DNA of 64,000 nt. Source: Pseudomonadota bacterium. GTDB taxonomy: Bacteria; Pseudomonadota; Alphaproteobacteria; Rhizobiales; Xanthobacteraceae. The stretch spans positions 124,001-188,000 of the forward strand of contig JAEWHP010000023.1 in NCBI GenBank assembly GCA_023387735.1, read 5' to 3'. The notes under the pieces are model-generated. The model was not told the origin of the DNA, made no database searches, and saw only the letters and a list, made by a program, of their open reading frames with translations. Shown here one piece after another: positions 17,895 through 26,601 of the stretch. Every line of letters starts with the position of its first letter. Position 1 is the stretch's first letter. The position numbers and the translations under genes were made by a program.

Positions 17895-18149
17895 CGGGCT
17901 TACATCGGCATGAGTTGGACGAGAGCATGAGATGGGACAAGTTGCCGCGTCGGTGATGTCGGCTTCGTGACAGCGCCGAATGGCATGCCTGCGAGCAGGC
18001 ACTCTCCAGCATCTAACCTGAACGGTGGATGACTGCCACGATTTTGACAGAGATCGTTCAGCTCCGGTTCGGGTTGGGGAACCTATTGTCCGCTCAGTGG
18101 TTGGCTATCCAGGGCCTGTCAGGCCAGGCGACCACGGAGGATATCGAGA

Positions 18150-18572
18150 ATGTTTGCGCGAAAAGGTGTGTTTTCATCGATTGGCCGCGCCGGTGCCGTC
18201 GCGGCGGTTGCAGCGATGACGCTGACCGCCGTACCTCCGTCGATGGCGTTCGCAGGCTCCAAGCCGGCCAGCAAGGGCGTAACCGCCTCGACCGGTACCA
18301 GCGACGCGACCGACATCAGCGCCCGCCGCAGGCACTACCGCGGTGGCGGCGGTGCCGCTGCTGCAGCGGCGTTCGCCGGCATCGTCGGTACGGGCATCGC
18401 GATTGCGGCCGCCCAGAACCGCCGAAGCTATTATGACAGCTACGGCTACTACGGCGCGCCGGCGTATGGCTACTACGGCGGTCCGGCCTACTACGGACCC
18501 GGCTATTATAGCGGCACTGGTTCGTTCTACGGCGGGTACAATAACCCCAATCGTTACTATAACGGCTGGTAA
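18150..18572 (+). CDS. Small exported Gly/Tyr-rich protein with TDISA motif
   Basis: A 140-residue protein. A twin-positive N-terminus and hydrophobic stretch end near AFA (about 36), consistent with export. A Ser/Thr-rich linker leads to ATDISARRRHYRGG, then a short Ala/Gly hydrophobic segment (AAAAAFAGIVGTGIAIA, possibly an anchor), then a Tyr/Gly/Pro-rich tail (YGYYGAPAYGYYGGP). The same TDISA+basic+Tyr/Gly layout recurs in the protein at 52272. The function is unknown; it may be an envelope or surface protein. A strong intrinsic terminator follows, so this is a single-gene unit. Confidence 0.8.
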   Translation: MFARKGVFSSIGRAGAVAAVAAMTLTAVPPSMAFAGSKPASKGVTASTGTSDATDISARRRHYRGGGGAAAAAAFAGIVGTGIAIAAAQNRRSYYDSYGYYGAPAYGYYGGPAYYGPGYYSGTGSFYGGYNNPNRYYNGW

Positions 18573-18606
18573 TCGAAACTACCGCTAAGGCGGCCGTTAA
18601 AGATGA

Positions 18607-18640
18607 ATCCACCGGCCGCTGCGGCCGGTGGATTTTTTTT
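18607..18640 (+). terminator. Rho-independent terminator
   Basis: Perfect stem ATCCACCGGCCG / CGGCCGGTGGAT with a three-base loop (CTG) followed by eight T. It lies 35 bp after the Gly/Tyr-rich gene and ends that transcript. Confidence 0.95.
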
Positions 18641-18696
18641 GATTGCAGGCCCAAGGCGTTAACACGCCTGGCGTTGCTTTCCGTTAGGATCGGAGG

Positions 18697-19167
18697 ATGG
18701 GTGATTCGCTCGAGCGGCTTTATCAGGCGGTAATCGCGGCCAGGGATCTCGATCCGGCAACGTCGCGCACAGCCCGCTTGTTTCAGCGTGGCCCGTCCAA
18801 GATGGCCAAGAAGCTGGCCGAGGAAGCCATCGAAGTCGTCATCGACGCCGTCAACGGCAACACCGAAGCGGTAGTCCGCGAGAGTGCGGACCTGCTCTAT
18901 AACCTGACCGTTTTATGGGCAGTTGCCGGCGTCAGGCCGGAGGACGTCTGGCGCGAGATGGCCCGGCGCGAGGATTTGCTCGGCATCGCCGAGAAGCTGC
19001 CGAAATCGGCAATCAAGCCGATGGAGAAGCCGGCGGCAAAAATGCCGAAATCCATTTCGGGCAAGGCGCTGCCGAGCAAGGCGCGGCTGGCCAAGGCCGT
19101 GGCGCCTTCTGCGGTTCGGCGGCGAATTGTCGCGCTGGAAGGCCGTGCCTCACACAAGCGTCACTGA
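18697..19167 (+). CDS. HisE-like phosphoribosyl-ATP pyrophosphohydrolase with basic tail
   Basis: 156 residues. The first 105 match HisE: SLERLYQAVIAARDLDPATS, GPSKMAKKLAEEAIEVVIDAVNG with the metal-binding EExxE-type helix, and ESADLLYNLTVLWAVAGV. This enzyme hydrolyses PR-ATP to PR-AMP in histidine synthesis. Residues about 106-156 are a Lys/Ala/Arg-rich extension absent from ordinary HisE (KPMEKPAAKMPKS and following). The gene stands apart from any other his gene in the window, so it may be a second, divergent MazG-superfamily copy with an altered substrate. Confidence 0.83.
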   Translation: MGDSLERLYQAVIAARDLDPATSRTARLFQRGPSKMAKKLAEEAIEVVIDAVNGNTEAVVRESADLLYNLTVLWAVAGVRPEDVWREMARREDLLGIAEKLPKSAIKPMEKPAAKMPKSISGKALPSKARLAKAVAPSAVRRRIVALEGRASHKRH

Positions 19168-19212
19168 TTCTTCGAAAAATCCCTCGTTCGCCAGCATGGA
19201 CAAATCGGCTCC

Positions 19213-19812
19213 ATGATGGTTCATGCGCGCATGCTGAGACGTTCATACGACTGGTGCATCGCCGCCGCTGACAAGCCCTATGCGCTCTGGATTCTGGCGG
19301 CAGTAGCCTTCGCGGAAAGCTCGTTCTTTCCGATCCCGCCCGACATCATGCTGCTGCCGATGTCGCTGGCGCAGCCGAAGAAGGCGTGGTGGTTCGCGAC
19401 CGTATGCACCATCGCCTCCGTCGCAGGCGGCGTGCTTGGATACGCGATCGGCGCGCTGCTCTATGACTCGGTCGGGCATTGGCTCATCACCGTCTACGGC
19501 CTCAGCGACAAGGTCGAGACCTTCCGTGCCTCCTATGCCGAATGGGGCGCGGTGATCATCCTGCTGAAGGGGCTGACGCCGATCCCCTACAAGCTCGTCA
19601 CCATCACCTCGGGCTTCGCCGGCTATAACATCTGGCTGTTCATCCTGTGTTCGATCGTGGCGCGCGGCGGGCGCTTCTTCGTGGTCGCCATCCTGCTCAA
19701 CCGCTACGGCGACCTGATCCGGAGCGAGCTCGAAAAGCGGCTGGGCCTGTGGGTGGCGATCGGTGCTGTCGTTCTGGTGCTCGGCTTCGTCATTGCGTTC
19801 AAGCTGGTCTAG
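19213..19812 (+). CDS. DedA/YqaA family membrane protein
   Basis: A 199-residue inner-membrane protein of the DedA/SNARE-associated superfamily (YqaA branch). About five hydrophobic segments are seen. Hallmarks are FAESSFFPIPPDIMLLPMSLAQP with the acidic/Pro loop, the reentrant segment VAGGVLGYAIG, and FVVGWG-equivalent ILLKGLTPIPYKLVTITSGFAGY. The family is linked to lipid flipping and envelope homeostasis. Two adjacent Met codons (19213, 19216) and a third at 19231 are possible starts; I keep 19213. It begins 45 bp after the HisE-like gene and 28 bp before the next gene, so it is probably cotranscribed. Confidence 0.88.
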   Translation: MMVHARMLRRSYDWCIAAADKPYALWILAAVAFAESSFFPIPPDIMLLPMSLAQPKKAWWFATVCTIASVAGGVLGYAIGALLYDSVGHWLITVYGLSDKVETFRASYAEWGAVIILLKGLTPIPYKLVTITSGFAGYNIWLFILCSIVARGGRFFVVAILLNRYGDLIRSELEKRLGLWVAIGAVVLVLGFVIAFKLV

Positions 19813-19840
19813 CCGCGGCCATCGGGCTACGCTTCGCGAC

Positions 19841-20416
19841 ATGCCCGATCGAAACGGTCATGCCTTAAAACTGCTTTCAACGAGCGGGCTCGCGCTGGCG
19901 ATGCTGGCGCTCGTCCCCTCGACCGGCTGGCCGCAGGCCGCGCCCCAGCCGACGCTCGGCTTGCAGTCGCCGGCCCAGCAATCAGTGCCGTCTCAGCCCG
20001 CGCCGCAGCAGATCGAGCCATCAGCGCCACGGCGGGATGAGAATCCGGGCCTGATCAACGAAATCGGAAAGCTGTTCGAGAAAACCAAATCGCTGCTGCC
20101 GCCGCTGAAGAGTCCTGGCGAGGCCATGGACGATCTCAACGCGGGCGCCAAGGGCGCGGGGGACAGCCTGTCTAATCTTGCACGGCCCTCGACGATGGTG
20201 AGCGGACGCGCGGCCTGCACGGCGGCGGCCAACGGCTCCTCGGACTGCAAGGCCGGCGCCGACAAGCTCTGCCAGAGCAAGGGCTACAAGGAAGGCAAGA
20301 GCCTCGACATTTCTGCGGCCGAGAAATGCTCACCGAAAGTGTATATGCCCGGTTACAAGCGTCAGCCGGGCGACTGCAGAACCGAAAACTTCGTGACCCG
20401 GGCGGTTTGCCAGTAG
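19841..20416 (+). CDS. Exported Cys-containing hypothetical protein
   Basis: 191 residues. The N-terminal hydrophobic stretch (LLSTSGLALAMLALVPSTGWPQAA) looks like a signal peptide. A Pro/Gln/Ser-rich linker (about 31-70) leads to a helical middle region (GLINEIGKLFEKTKSLLPPL) and a C-terminal domain with six Cys (residues about 130-191) that could form disulfides. No family is recognised with certainty. ATG 19841 fits the signal peptide; the longer open frame upstream overlaps the DedA gene. Base and codon usage match neighbours. The function is unknown. Confidence 0.75.
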   Translation: MPDRNGHALKLLSTSGLALAMLALVPSTGWPQAAPQPTLGLQSPAQQSVPSQPAPQQIEPSAPRRDENPGLINEIGKLFEKTKSLLPPLKSPGEAMDDLNAGAKGAGDSLSNLARPSTMVSGRAACTAAANGSSDCKAGADKLCQSKGYKEGKSLDISAAEKCSPKVYMPGYKRQPGDCRTENFVTRAVCQ

Positions 20417-20526
20417 CGCCAAGACGCAATACTTGACACTGGAAAGATTGGCTTGTTGGTATGATGTCTGGCATCTCTCTGCCGATGCCCCGGTTCCCGT
20501 GAAGAAAAACTGAAGGATCGCTCCGA

Positions 20527-21495
20527 ATGTCCATGCCCGCGCTGTTCAAGGGCCGCCTGTCGATACCCGTGATCGGGTCGCCGCTGTTCATCATCTCCGT
20601 GCCGGACCTCGTCATTGCCCAGTGCAAGGCCGGTGTGGTCGGATCGTTTCCCGCGTTGAACGCGCGGCCGGCCGCGCTGCTCGACGAGTGGCTGGCGCGG
20701 ATCACGGAAGAACTGGCGGCTTACGACAGAGCGCATCCGGAGCGCCCGTCGGCGCCGTATGCGGTCAACCAGATCGTCCACAAGTCCAACAACCGGCTCG
20801 ATCATGACCTTGCGATGTGTGAGAAGTACAAGGTGCCGATGATGATCACGTCGCTCGGCGCGCGCGAGGAACTGAACCAGGCCGCGCATGGCTGGGGCGG
20901 CATCGTTTTTCACGACGTGATCAACCAGAAATTTGCGCACAAGGCGATCGAGAAGGGCGCCGACGGGCTGGTGCTGGTTGCGGCCGGCGCCGGCGGCCAT
21001 GCCGGCACGATATCGCCGCTGGCCTTCGTCGAGGAGACCCGCTCCTGGTTTGACGGGCCGATTGCTTTGTCGGGCGCGATCGCCAACGGCCGCGCGATCC
21101 GCGCGGCGCGCGTTCTCGGCGCCGACTTCGCCTATATCGGCTCCGCGTTCATCGCCACCACGGAAGCCAACGCCGTCGAGGCCTACAAGCAGATGATCAC
21201 CTCCTCGTCGGCGGAGGACATCGTCTACTCGAACCTGTTTACCGGCGTGCACGGCAATTACCTGAAGCCGTCGATCGTCAACGCCGGCCTCAATCCGGAC
21301 GAACTGCCGACCTCAGATCCTTCCAAGATGAGCTTCGGCACCGACGCCTCCGGTGAGCGCGCCAAGCCGAAGGCGTGGAAGGAAATCTGGGGCAGCGGCC
21401 AGGGCATCGGCGGCATCGGCAAGGTCGTTCCCGCCGCTGAAATGATCGCCCGTTTCAAGAAGGAATATGACGAGGCGGTCGATCCCCCGCTCTGA
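20527..21495 (+). CDS. Nitronate monooxygenase family flavoprotein
   Basis: 322-residue FMN-dependent TIM-barrel enzyme of the 2-nitropropane dioxygenase/NMO family. It starts MSMPALFKGRLSIPVIGSPLF. FMN-binding Gly-rich segments are GADGLVLVAAGAGGHAG and GPIALSGAIANGRAIRAARVLGADFAYIGSAF, followed by TTEANAVEAYK. Members oxidise alkyl nitronates or act as enoyl reductases on other substrates. The paralog at 34928 has the same layout. AAGGA upstream of the ATG is a good ribosome-binding site. It is followed by an SDR gene and a thioesterase, suggesting a role linked to acyl-CoA or keto-acid chemistry. Confidence 0.9.
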   Translation: MSMPALFKGRLSIPVIGSPLFIISVPDLVIAQCKAGVVGSFPALNARPAALLDEWLARITEELAAYDRAHPERPSAPYAVNQIVHKSNNRLDHDLAMCEKYKVPMMITSLGAREELNQAAHGWGGIVFHDVINQKFAHKAIEKGADGLVLVAAGAGGHAGTISPLAFVEETRSWFDGPIALSGAIANGRAIRAARVLGADFAYIGSAFIATTEANAVEAYKQMITSSSAEDIVYSNLFTGVHGNYLKPSIVNAGLNPDELPTSDPSKMSFGTDASGERAKPKAWKEIWGSGQGIGGIGKVVPAAEMIARFKKEYDEAVDPPL

Positions 21496-21541
21496 TGCGG
21501 GCGCGCAACCGGCTTCGTCGACGCGGCGGAGGATGCGGGTG

Positions 21542-22276
21542 ATGGCGGCTCAGGATCTCGGCACGCATGTTGCGCTGGTGACCGGCGCATCGCGCGGCAT
21601 TGGTGCTGCAATTGCGCTCAGACTTGCGGAAGCCGGCGCTGTGGTAGCGGTGAATTATCGCGAGCGTGCCGAGGATGCCGAGGCCGTCGTTGCCAGGATC
21701 GAGGCCGGCGGCGGTCGTGCCGTTGCGGTCGCAGCCGATGTCTCGCAGGCCGCAGCCGTCAAGGCGATGGTAGATCAGGTTATGGACTCGCTCGGTCCGA
21801 TCGGCATTCTCGTCAACAATGCGGGCGTCGCGATGGTGCGCGGCGTCGATGATCTCACCGAAGACGATTTCGACCGCACCATCGCGGTCAACCTGAAATC
21901 GGCGTTCCTGTGCACACAGGCCGTGCTGCCGGCGATGCGGGCGCGCAAATGGGGCCGCATCGTCAACATCTCCTCAGGCGCGGCGCGCGGTGCCGGCGCC
22001 ATCGGCGTGCACTACAACGCCTCCAAGGCCGGCATGGAAGGTCTGACCCGCGGCTATGCGGCGCGTCTGGTCAAGGAGGGCATCACCGTCAACGCCGTGG
22101 CGCCGTCGCTGATCGAGACCGACATGATGCGCGGGCGCACCGATCTCGCCCGCAACATTCCGCTCGGCCGCATGGGGCAGGCCGACGAAGTCGCGCAAGC
22201 GGTGGCGATGGTGCTCGGCAACGGCTACATGACCGGCCAGACCATCGTCCTCAACGGCGGCATGGCGTTCGTCTGA
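21542..22276 (+). CDS. SDR-family oxidoreductase (3-oxoacyl reductase-like)
   Basis: 244-residue classical SDR. TGASRGIG nucleotide loop at the N-terminus, NNAG (LVNNAGVAMV), catalytic Ser in ISSGAARG and YNASK for the YxxxK pair, and the C-terminal GQTIVLNGGMAFV typical of FabG-like enzymes. ATG 21542 is preceded by GGAGG at 21528; the ATG at 21533 sits too close to it. The start lies 46 bp after the NMO stop codon, so it is probably part of the same operon. Confidence 0.88.
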   Translation: MAAQDLGTHVALVTGASRGIGAAIALRLAEAGAVVAVNYRERAEDAEAVVARIEAGGGRAVAVAADVSQAAAVKAMVDQVMDSLGPIGILVNNAGVAMVRGVDDLTEDDFDRTIAVNLKSAFLCTQAVLPAMRARKWGRIVNISSGAARGAGAIGVHYNASKAGMEGLTRGYAARLVKEGITVNAVAPSLIETDMMRGRTDLARNIPLGRMGQADEVAQAVAMVLGNGYMTGQTIVLNGGMAFV

Positions 22277-22402
22277 GGCGCATGCCCTGCCGTCCCGACG
22301 TCGTTGCAAATAACGCACGCGGGCCTGCCTTGCGGCCGCCTCGACTCCCGTGCTCGAAGCGGGCAAGAAGCAACTCACGCCCTCCGACAGGATCCCTCGT
22401 TG

Positions 22403-23179
22403 ATGGAAGAAGCCATCTTTCGCGTTGACGGCAACAACGTCGACACCAGTCCCTATGCCGCCGGCCCCTGGCACCCCAGCATGCAGCACGGTTCGCCGCC
22501 GGCGGCGCTGGTGGTATGGGCTGCGGAGAAGATTCCGACGCAGGGCCCGATGCGCGTCGCGCGCGTGACCGTCGACCTGATGCGTCCAGTCCCGGTGGCG
22601 CCGCTGACGATCGAGAGCGAGGTCGTGCGCGACGGCCGCAAGATCCAGCTGTGCGCCGTCAGGCTGCTCGCCGACGGCATCGTCGTGGTCGGCGCGACCG
22701 TGCTCAAGATCAAGGTGCAGGGCAACGAGCTGCCCCCGGAGGCTGCGATCGAGCAGATCACGCTTCCGGGGCCGGACCAGTCGCGCGTCGAGCCCGCGGA
22801 TTATTCGTCAAGTCCTTTCGTGACCGGGATGTCGCTGCGCGCCGCCCGCGGCCGGTTCGGTGAGCCGGGTCCCGGCGCGATCTGGTATCGCGTCGACCGG
22901 CCGATCGTTCAGGGCTCACCGATGTCGCAGGCGATGCGGGCGATGGCAGCCGCGGATTTCTGCAACGGCACTGCGTCGGTGCTCGATTTCCGCCAGTGGA
23001 CGTTTCTCAACGCCGACCTGACCGTGAATTTCTCGCGGCAGCCGGAGGGCGACTGGATTCTGCTCGATGCGGAATCCTGGGTTGGTCCCGATGGTGCGGG
23101 CCTTGCGATGGCGAGGCTCGCCGACGAGCGTGGCTATTTCGGCCGCGCCATCCAGACACTCGTGATCGAAAAGCGCTGA
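22403..23179 (+). CDS. Acyl-CoA thioesterase-like protein (double hotdog)
   Basis: 258 residues, long enough for a tandem hotdog fold. The N-terminal half has GPWHPSMQHGSPPAALVVWA with the substrate-pocket region and RVARVTVDLMRPVPVAPL; the C-terminal half has FLNADLTVNFSRQPEGDWILLDAESW and GLAMARLADERGYFGRAIQTLV, which match the TesB-like acyl-CoA thioesterase family. ATG 22403 gives the natural start; the upstream in-frame part is not conserved-looking. Third gene after NMO and SDR on the same strand. Confidence 0.85.
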   Translation: MEEAIFRVDGNNVDTSPYAAGPWHPSMQHGSPPAALVVWAAEKIPTQGPMRVARVTVDLMRPVPVAPLTIESEVVRDGRKIQLCAVRLLADGIVVVGATVLKIKVQGNELPPEAAIEQITLPGPDQSRVEPADYSSSPFVTGMSLRAARGRFGEPGPGAIWYRVDRPIVQGSPMSQAMRAMAAADFCNGTASVLDFRQWTFLNADLTVNFSRQPEGDWILLDAESWVGPDGAGLAMARLADERGYFGRAIQTLVIEKR

Positions 23180-23231
23180 GCGCTGTCGGCCCGGGCGTAG
23201 CCGGCCGGGTCAGGTCATTTCAGGTTCGATG

Positions 23232-24806
23232 TCATTCCAGTTCGAGCGGCTGGAAGCGCCCGGCCTCGTCGAGCGCCGTGCCCCAGATCTTGTGCGAGGC
23301 CTGGTGATCGGAGCGGGAGAAGCTGAGCGGCACACCGAGCCCGAGATCGAGGTTGCGCGTGCTCTCCAGCGCGTCGACCAGGCGTTCGGTGTCGAGCTGC
23401 GGCCCGGTGCGTTTGAGCGCATCGACCAGGATGTTGGCCGCCACGAAACCTTCCATCGACGCGTAATCGGGCGCCTCGCCGGGGAAATACTTCGCTAGCG
23501 CATTTTTGTAATCGAGCACGGCACTGGAAAAGCCAGACACCGCCGGCACCACCTGGGTCACGATCACACCGCTGGTGTAGCGCGGCCCCAAGAGCTTCAA
23601 TTCGTCGGCAAGCGCGGTGGCGCCGACGCCGGAGATGCTGCTGAAGATCATCTCGGGATACAGCGCGCGCGTCTTCTCGATGAACTTGGCGGCAGCCCGA
23701 TACGCCGCCGCCATGATGATCGCCCGCACCGGCACCTTCTGCGCTTTCAGGAGATTGACGGCATCGTCGACATCGATGGTGTTGCGTGCGTAGCTGAGGC
23801 GCAGGATGGCGCTGTCGTTGATGCCCATCGCGCGGTATGCCTTGGCGACGCCCGCGTAGCCGGCATCGCCGAGATCGTCGGTCTGGGCGAACACGGCGAT
23901 CTGCCTCACCGGGATACGACGCATCTTCACCAGATAGCGCACCGCGGCGTCGGCTTCCTCGGCATAGCTAGGGCGGTAGTTGAACACATAGCGGTCGGGC
24001 GGGTCGCGTCGCACGACATTGCCGCCGGTGTAGGCGCCGAAGAACAGCATCTGCCGTTCGAGCAGATAGGGAACCGCAGCGGCCGCGGTGGCCGTGCCGA
24101 TGCTGCCGATGATTCCGAAGACCTGGTCTTTCTCGTAGAGCTGCCTGACGGCTTCGCGGGTCCGGGTCGGTTCGTTGCCGTCGTCGGCGGCGATGATCCG
24201 GAGCATTCGCCCTGAAACGCCTCCGGCATCGTTGACCCGGTTGAAAGCCGTCTCGATGCCGAGCTTCATCTGGCGGCCGCGCTCCTTGACCGGGCCGGTA
24301 AAGGCGGCCGTGATCCCGAAGCGGACTTCGCGCTCGGTGACACCGCGAACCGCCGTAGCCGCAGCAGCAGGGGCTGCAGCGGTTGGCGGCGTCGCGGCGA
24401 ACGCCGGCGTGGCCACAGAAGGTGCGGCGGCCCTGGCCGAACTGGACGGGCTGAGCGACTGTTCGAGATCGGCGAGCCGGCGGTCCGCCTGCTGGCAGTC
24501 CATCCTGCCAGACATGACGGTGGCGCGGCCCTCCGCCACGCTGCGATCGAAAGATTGCGCGAGGTCGGATCGTTGGGCCTCGTTGGCCGAGGCTTCCCTG
24601 ATCACGGCCGCGAATTTCTCCACGATCGTTTGCACGCGAGGCCGCGCGATGTCGGGACAGGCCAGCGCCGAGCCAATGACCGGCCCCACCCTTCCCGCGA
24701 GGTCGCGTACGAGGTCGGCTTTGTCGCCAGGGGCTGCTTCGGCAGCGATTGAAAGAAAGGAACTAACTAGGAATGCAGTCCAACGCAGGTACACAAAAGA
24801 CTTCAC
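23232..24806 (-). CDS. Leu/Ile/Val-type ABC substrate-binding protein with extra N-terminal domain (copy 2)
   Basis: 524-residue periplasmic protein. Signal peptide 1-24 (ends AEA). Residues about 28-115 form an all-helical domain with two Cys (CPDIARPR; RMDCQQADRRLADLE) that I do not recognise. An Ala/Pro/Thr-rich linker (about 116-155) leads to a periplasmic-binding-protein type 1 domain of the branched-chain amino acid class (VRFGITAAFTGPVKERGRQM, GSIGTATAAAAVPYL, DRYVFNYRPSYAEEADA, QVVPAVSGFS). The neighbour at 24963 is a full-length paralog. No LivHMGF genes are adjacent, so this may be a sensor or an orphan binder. Confidence 0.87.
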   Translation of the reverse strand: MKSFVYLRWTAFLVSSFLSIAAEAAPGDKADLVRDLAGRVGPVIGSALACPDIARPRVQTIVEKFAAVIREASANEAQRSDLAQSFDRSVAEGRATVMSGRMDCQQADRRLADLEQSLSPSSSARAAAPSVATPAFAATPPTAAAPAAAATAVRGVTEREVRFGITAAFTGPVKERGRQMKLGIETAFNRVNDAGGVSGRMLRIIAADDGNEPTRTREAVRQLYEKDQVFGIIGSIGTATAAAAVPYLLERQMLFFGAYTGGNVVRRDPPDRYVFNYRPSYAEEADAAVRYLVKMRRIPVRQIAVFAQTDDLGDAGYAGVAKAYRAMGINDSAILRLSYARNTIDVDDAVNLLKAQKVPVRAIIMAAAYRAAAKFIEKTRALYPEMIFSSISGVGATALADELKLLGPRYTSGVIVTQVVPAVSGFSSAVLDYKNALAKYFPGEAPDYASMEGFVAANILVDALKRTGPQLDTERLVDALESTRNLDLGLGVPLSFSRSDHQASHKIWGTALDEAGRFQPLELE

Positions 24807-24903
24807 TACACAACTCTTGATACAGTTTTTGGGGTTGAAGGGTCATGGTCAAAAAATGTTGGGGCCCAACGGCCATAAAATCCTGACGGAAAGCATTACG
24901 TGC

Positions 24904-24932
24904 AAAAGGCCGCCCTTGTCGAGCGGCCTTGC
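24904..24932 (-). terminator. Rho-independent terminator between the tandem binding-protein genes
   Basis: Read on the minus strand: AAGGCCGCTCG ACAAG GGCGGCCTTTT, an eight-to-ten pair stem (AAGGCCGC with GCGGCCTT, one bulge) followed by T4. It lies about 30 bp after the stop codon of the upstream paralog, so the two paralogs are probably separate transcripts. Confidence 0.8.
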
Positions 24933-24962
24933 ACTATTTCATTCAGCAGATCAATCGTTTGG

Positions 24963-26540
24963 TTATTCGAGCTCGAGCGGTTGATAGCGCCCACTCTCGT
25001 CGAGCGCCGTGCCCCATACCTTGTTCGAGGCCTGGTGCTCGGAGCGTCCGAACCCGAGCTGGGTCCCGAGACCAAGATCAAGGTTGCGCGTATTCTCGAG
25101 CACGTCGATCAGTTTCTCCGTATCGAGCTGGGGCCCGGTCTTCCTCAGCGCCTGAATCAGCACGTTGGCGGCGACGTAGCCCTCGAGCGAAACGTAGTCG
25201 GGCGCCTCGCCCGGGAAATACTTCGCCAGCGCATTCTTGTACTCAAGTACCGCCGACGAGTAGCCCGACACCGCCGGCACCACCTGGGTCACGATGACCC
25301 CGTTGGTGTAGCGCGCACCCAGGAGCTTCAGTTCCTCGGCCAGCGCCGTCGAGCCGACGAAGGAGACGTTGGTGTAGATCATGCCGGGATAGAGATCGCG
25401 CGTCTTCTCGATGAACTTCGCCGCGGCCCGGTAGGTCGCAACCATGACGATCGCCTTGATCGGCGTCTTCTGCGCCTTCAACTCGTTGACCGCGCCGTCC
25501 ACGTCGACGGTGTTTCGCGCGTAGTTGAGCCTGAGGATGGCGCCGTCGTTCGCGCCCATGGCGCGAAACGCCTTGGACACGCCGGCAAATCCGGCGTCGC
25601 CATAGGAATCCTGCTGCGCGAAGACGGCGATCTGCCGCGGCTGCAGCCGGCGAATCTTGACGAGGTAACGCACGACCGCGTCGGTTTCCTGAACATAGCT
25701 TGCCCGATAGTTGAAGACGTAACGATCGGGCGGATCGTTGCGCAGGATGTTGGCGCCGGTGAAGGCGCCGAAGAACAGCATCTTCCGCTCGAGCGCATAG
25801 GGGATTGCCACTGCCGCGGTCGGCGTGCCGACATTGCCGACGATGCCGAACACCTGCTCCTTGTCGTAGAGCTGCCTCATCGCATCGAGGGTGCGGGACG
25901 GCTCGTAGCCGTCGTCGGCGGCGTGCAGCTTGAGCATTCGGCCATCGATGCCGCCGGCATCGTTGACGCGATTGAAGGCGGTTTCGATTCCGAGCTTCAT
26001 CTGCCGTCCCAGTTCCCTGGCCGAGCCGGAGAACGGGGCTGCGATTCCGAAGCGGATTTCCTTGTCGGTGACGCCGCGCGGGAAGGGCCCGGTCAGGGTC
26101 GGCGGCACCGGGGCCGTCGGCGCGGTTGCGGCTTGCGCCGCGGTTGCCGCGTTGGCGCTCGAGGGACCGATGACGCTGGACAGGCTGGGCCCGGCGATCG
26201 ACCGTTCGAGATCGGCAAGTTGACGGTCGGCGCGGCCGCAATCCATCCGGCCCGCCGAGACCGCGAGACGACCATCGGCGACGCTGCGATCGAACACCTG
26301 CGTGAGGTCGGAACGCTCGGCCTCGTTCGTCGAGGCTTCCCGGATCACCAGCGCGAACTTGTCGACGATGGACTGGATGCGCGGGCGCGCGATGTCGCGG
26401 CAGGCCTGCGCGGAGCCGATCACCGGTCCGACGCGACCTGCGAGGTCACGCACGATGTTGATTTCACCCGCGGCGCGGGCGCTGCCCGCCATGCCGAGAA
26501 CCAAGGCTCCGGCCAGTAAGGCGATCCGATACGAGGTCAT
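24963..26540 (-). CDS. Leu/Ile/Val-type ABC substrate-binding protein with extra N-terminal domain (copy 1)
   Basis: 525-residue paralog of the gene at 23232, collinear from end to end. Signal peptide 1-23 (ends ARA). The N-terminal helical domain (INIVRDLAGRVGPVIGSAQA; RSDLTQVFDRSVADGR; RMDCGRADRQLADLE) keeps both Cys. The linker is rich in Ala/Thr/Pro. The binding domain begins EIRFGIAAPFSGSARELGRQM and ends with the same ALDESGRYQPLELE as its partner. Both copies keep nearly the same C-terminal sequence, which suggests a recent tandem duplication with selection. The 26602 gene lies 61 bp upstream on the same strand. Confidence 0.87.
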   Translation of the reverse strand: MTSYRIALLAGALVLGMAGSARAAGEINIVRDLAGRVGPVIGSAQACRDIARPRIQSIVDKFALVIREASTNEAERSDLTQVFDRSVADGRLAVSAGRMDCGRADRQLADLERSIAGPSLSSVIGPSSANAATAAQAATAPTAPVPPTLTGPFPRGVTDKEIRFGIAAPFSGSARELGRQMKLGIETAFNRVNDAGGIDGRMLKLHAADDGYEPSRTLDAMRQLYDKEQVFGIVGNVGTPTAAVAIPYALERKMLFFGAFTGANILRNDPPDRYVFNYRASYVQETDAVVRYLVKIRRLQPRQIAVFAQQDSYGDAGFAGVSKAFRAMGANDGAILRLNYARNTVDVDGAVNELKAQKTPIKAIVMVATYRAAAKFIEKTRDLYPGMIYTNVSFVGSTALAEELKLLGARYTNGVIVTQVVPAVSGYSSAVLEYKNALAKYFPGEAPDYVSLEGYVAANVLIQALRKTGPQLDTEKLIDVLENTRNLDLGLGTQLGFGRSEHQASNKVWGTALDESGRYQPLELE

Positions 26541-26601
26541 GGCAAACTCCTGGAGAACTGGATCGCGGGAGGGCGTCTCTCATGCCCCCCGGATTGGATC
26601 A

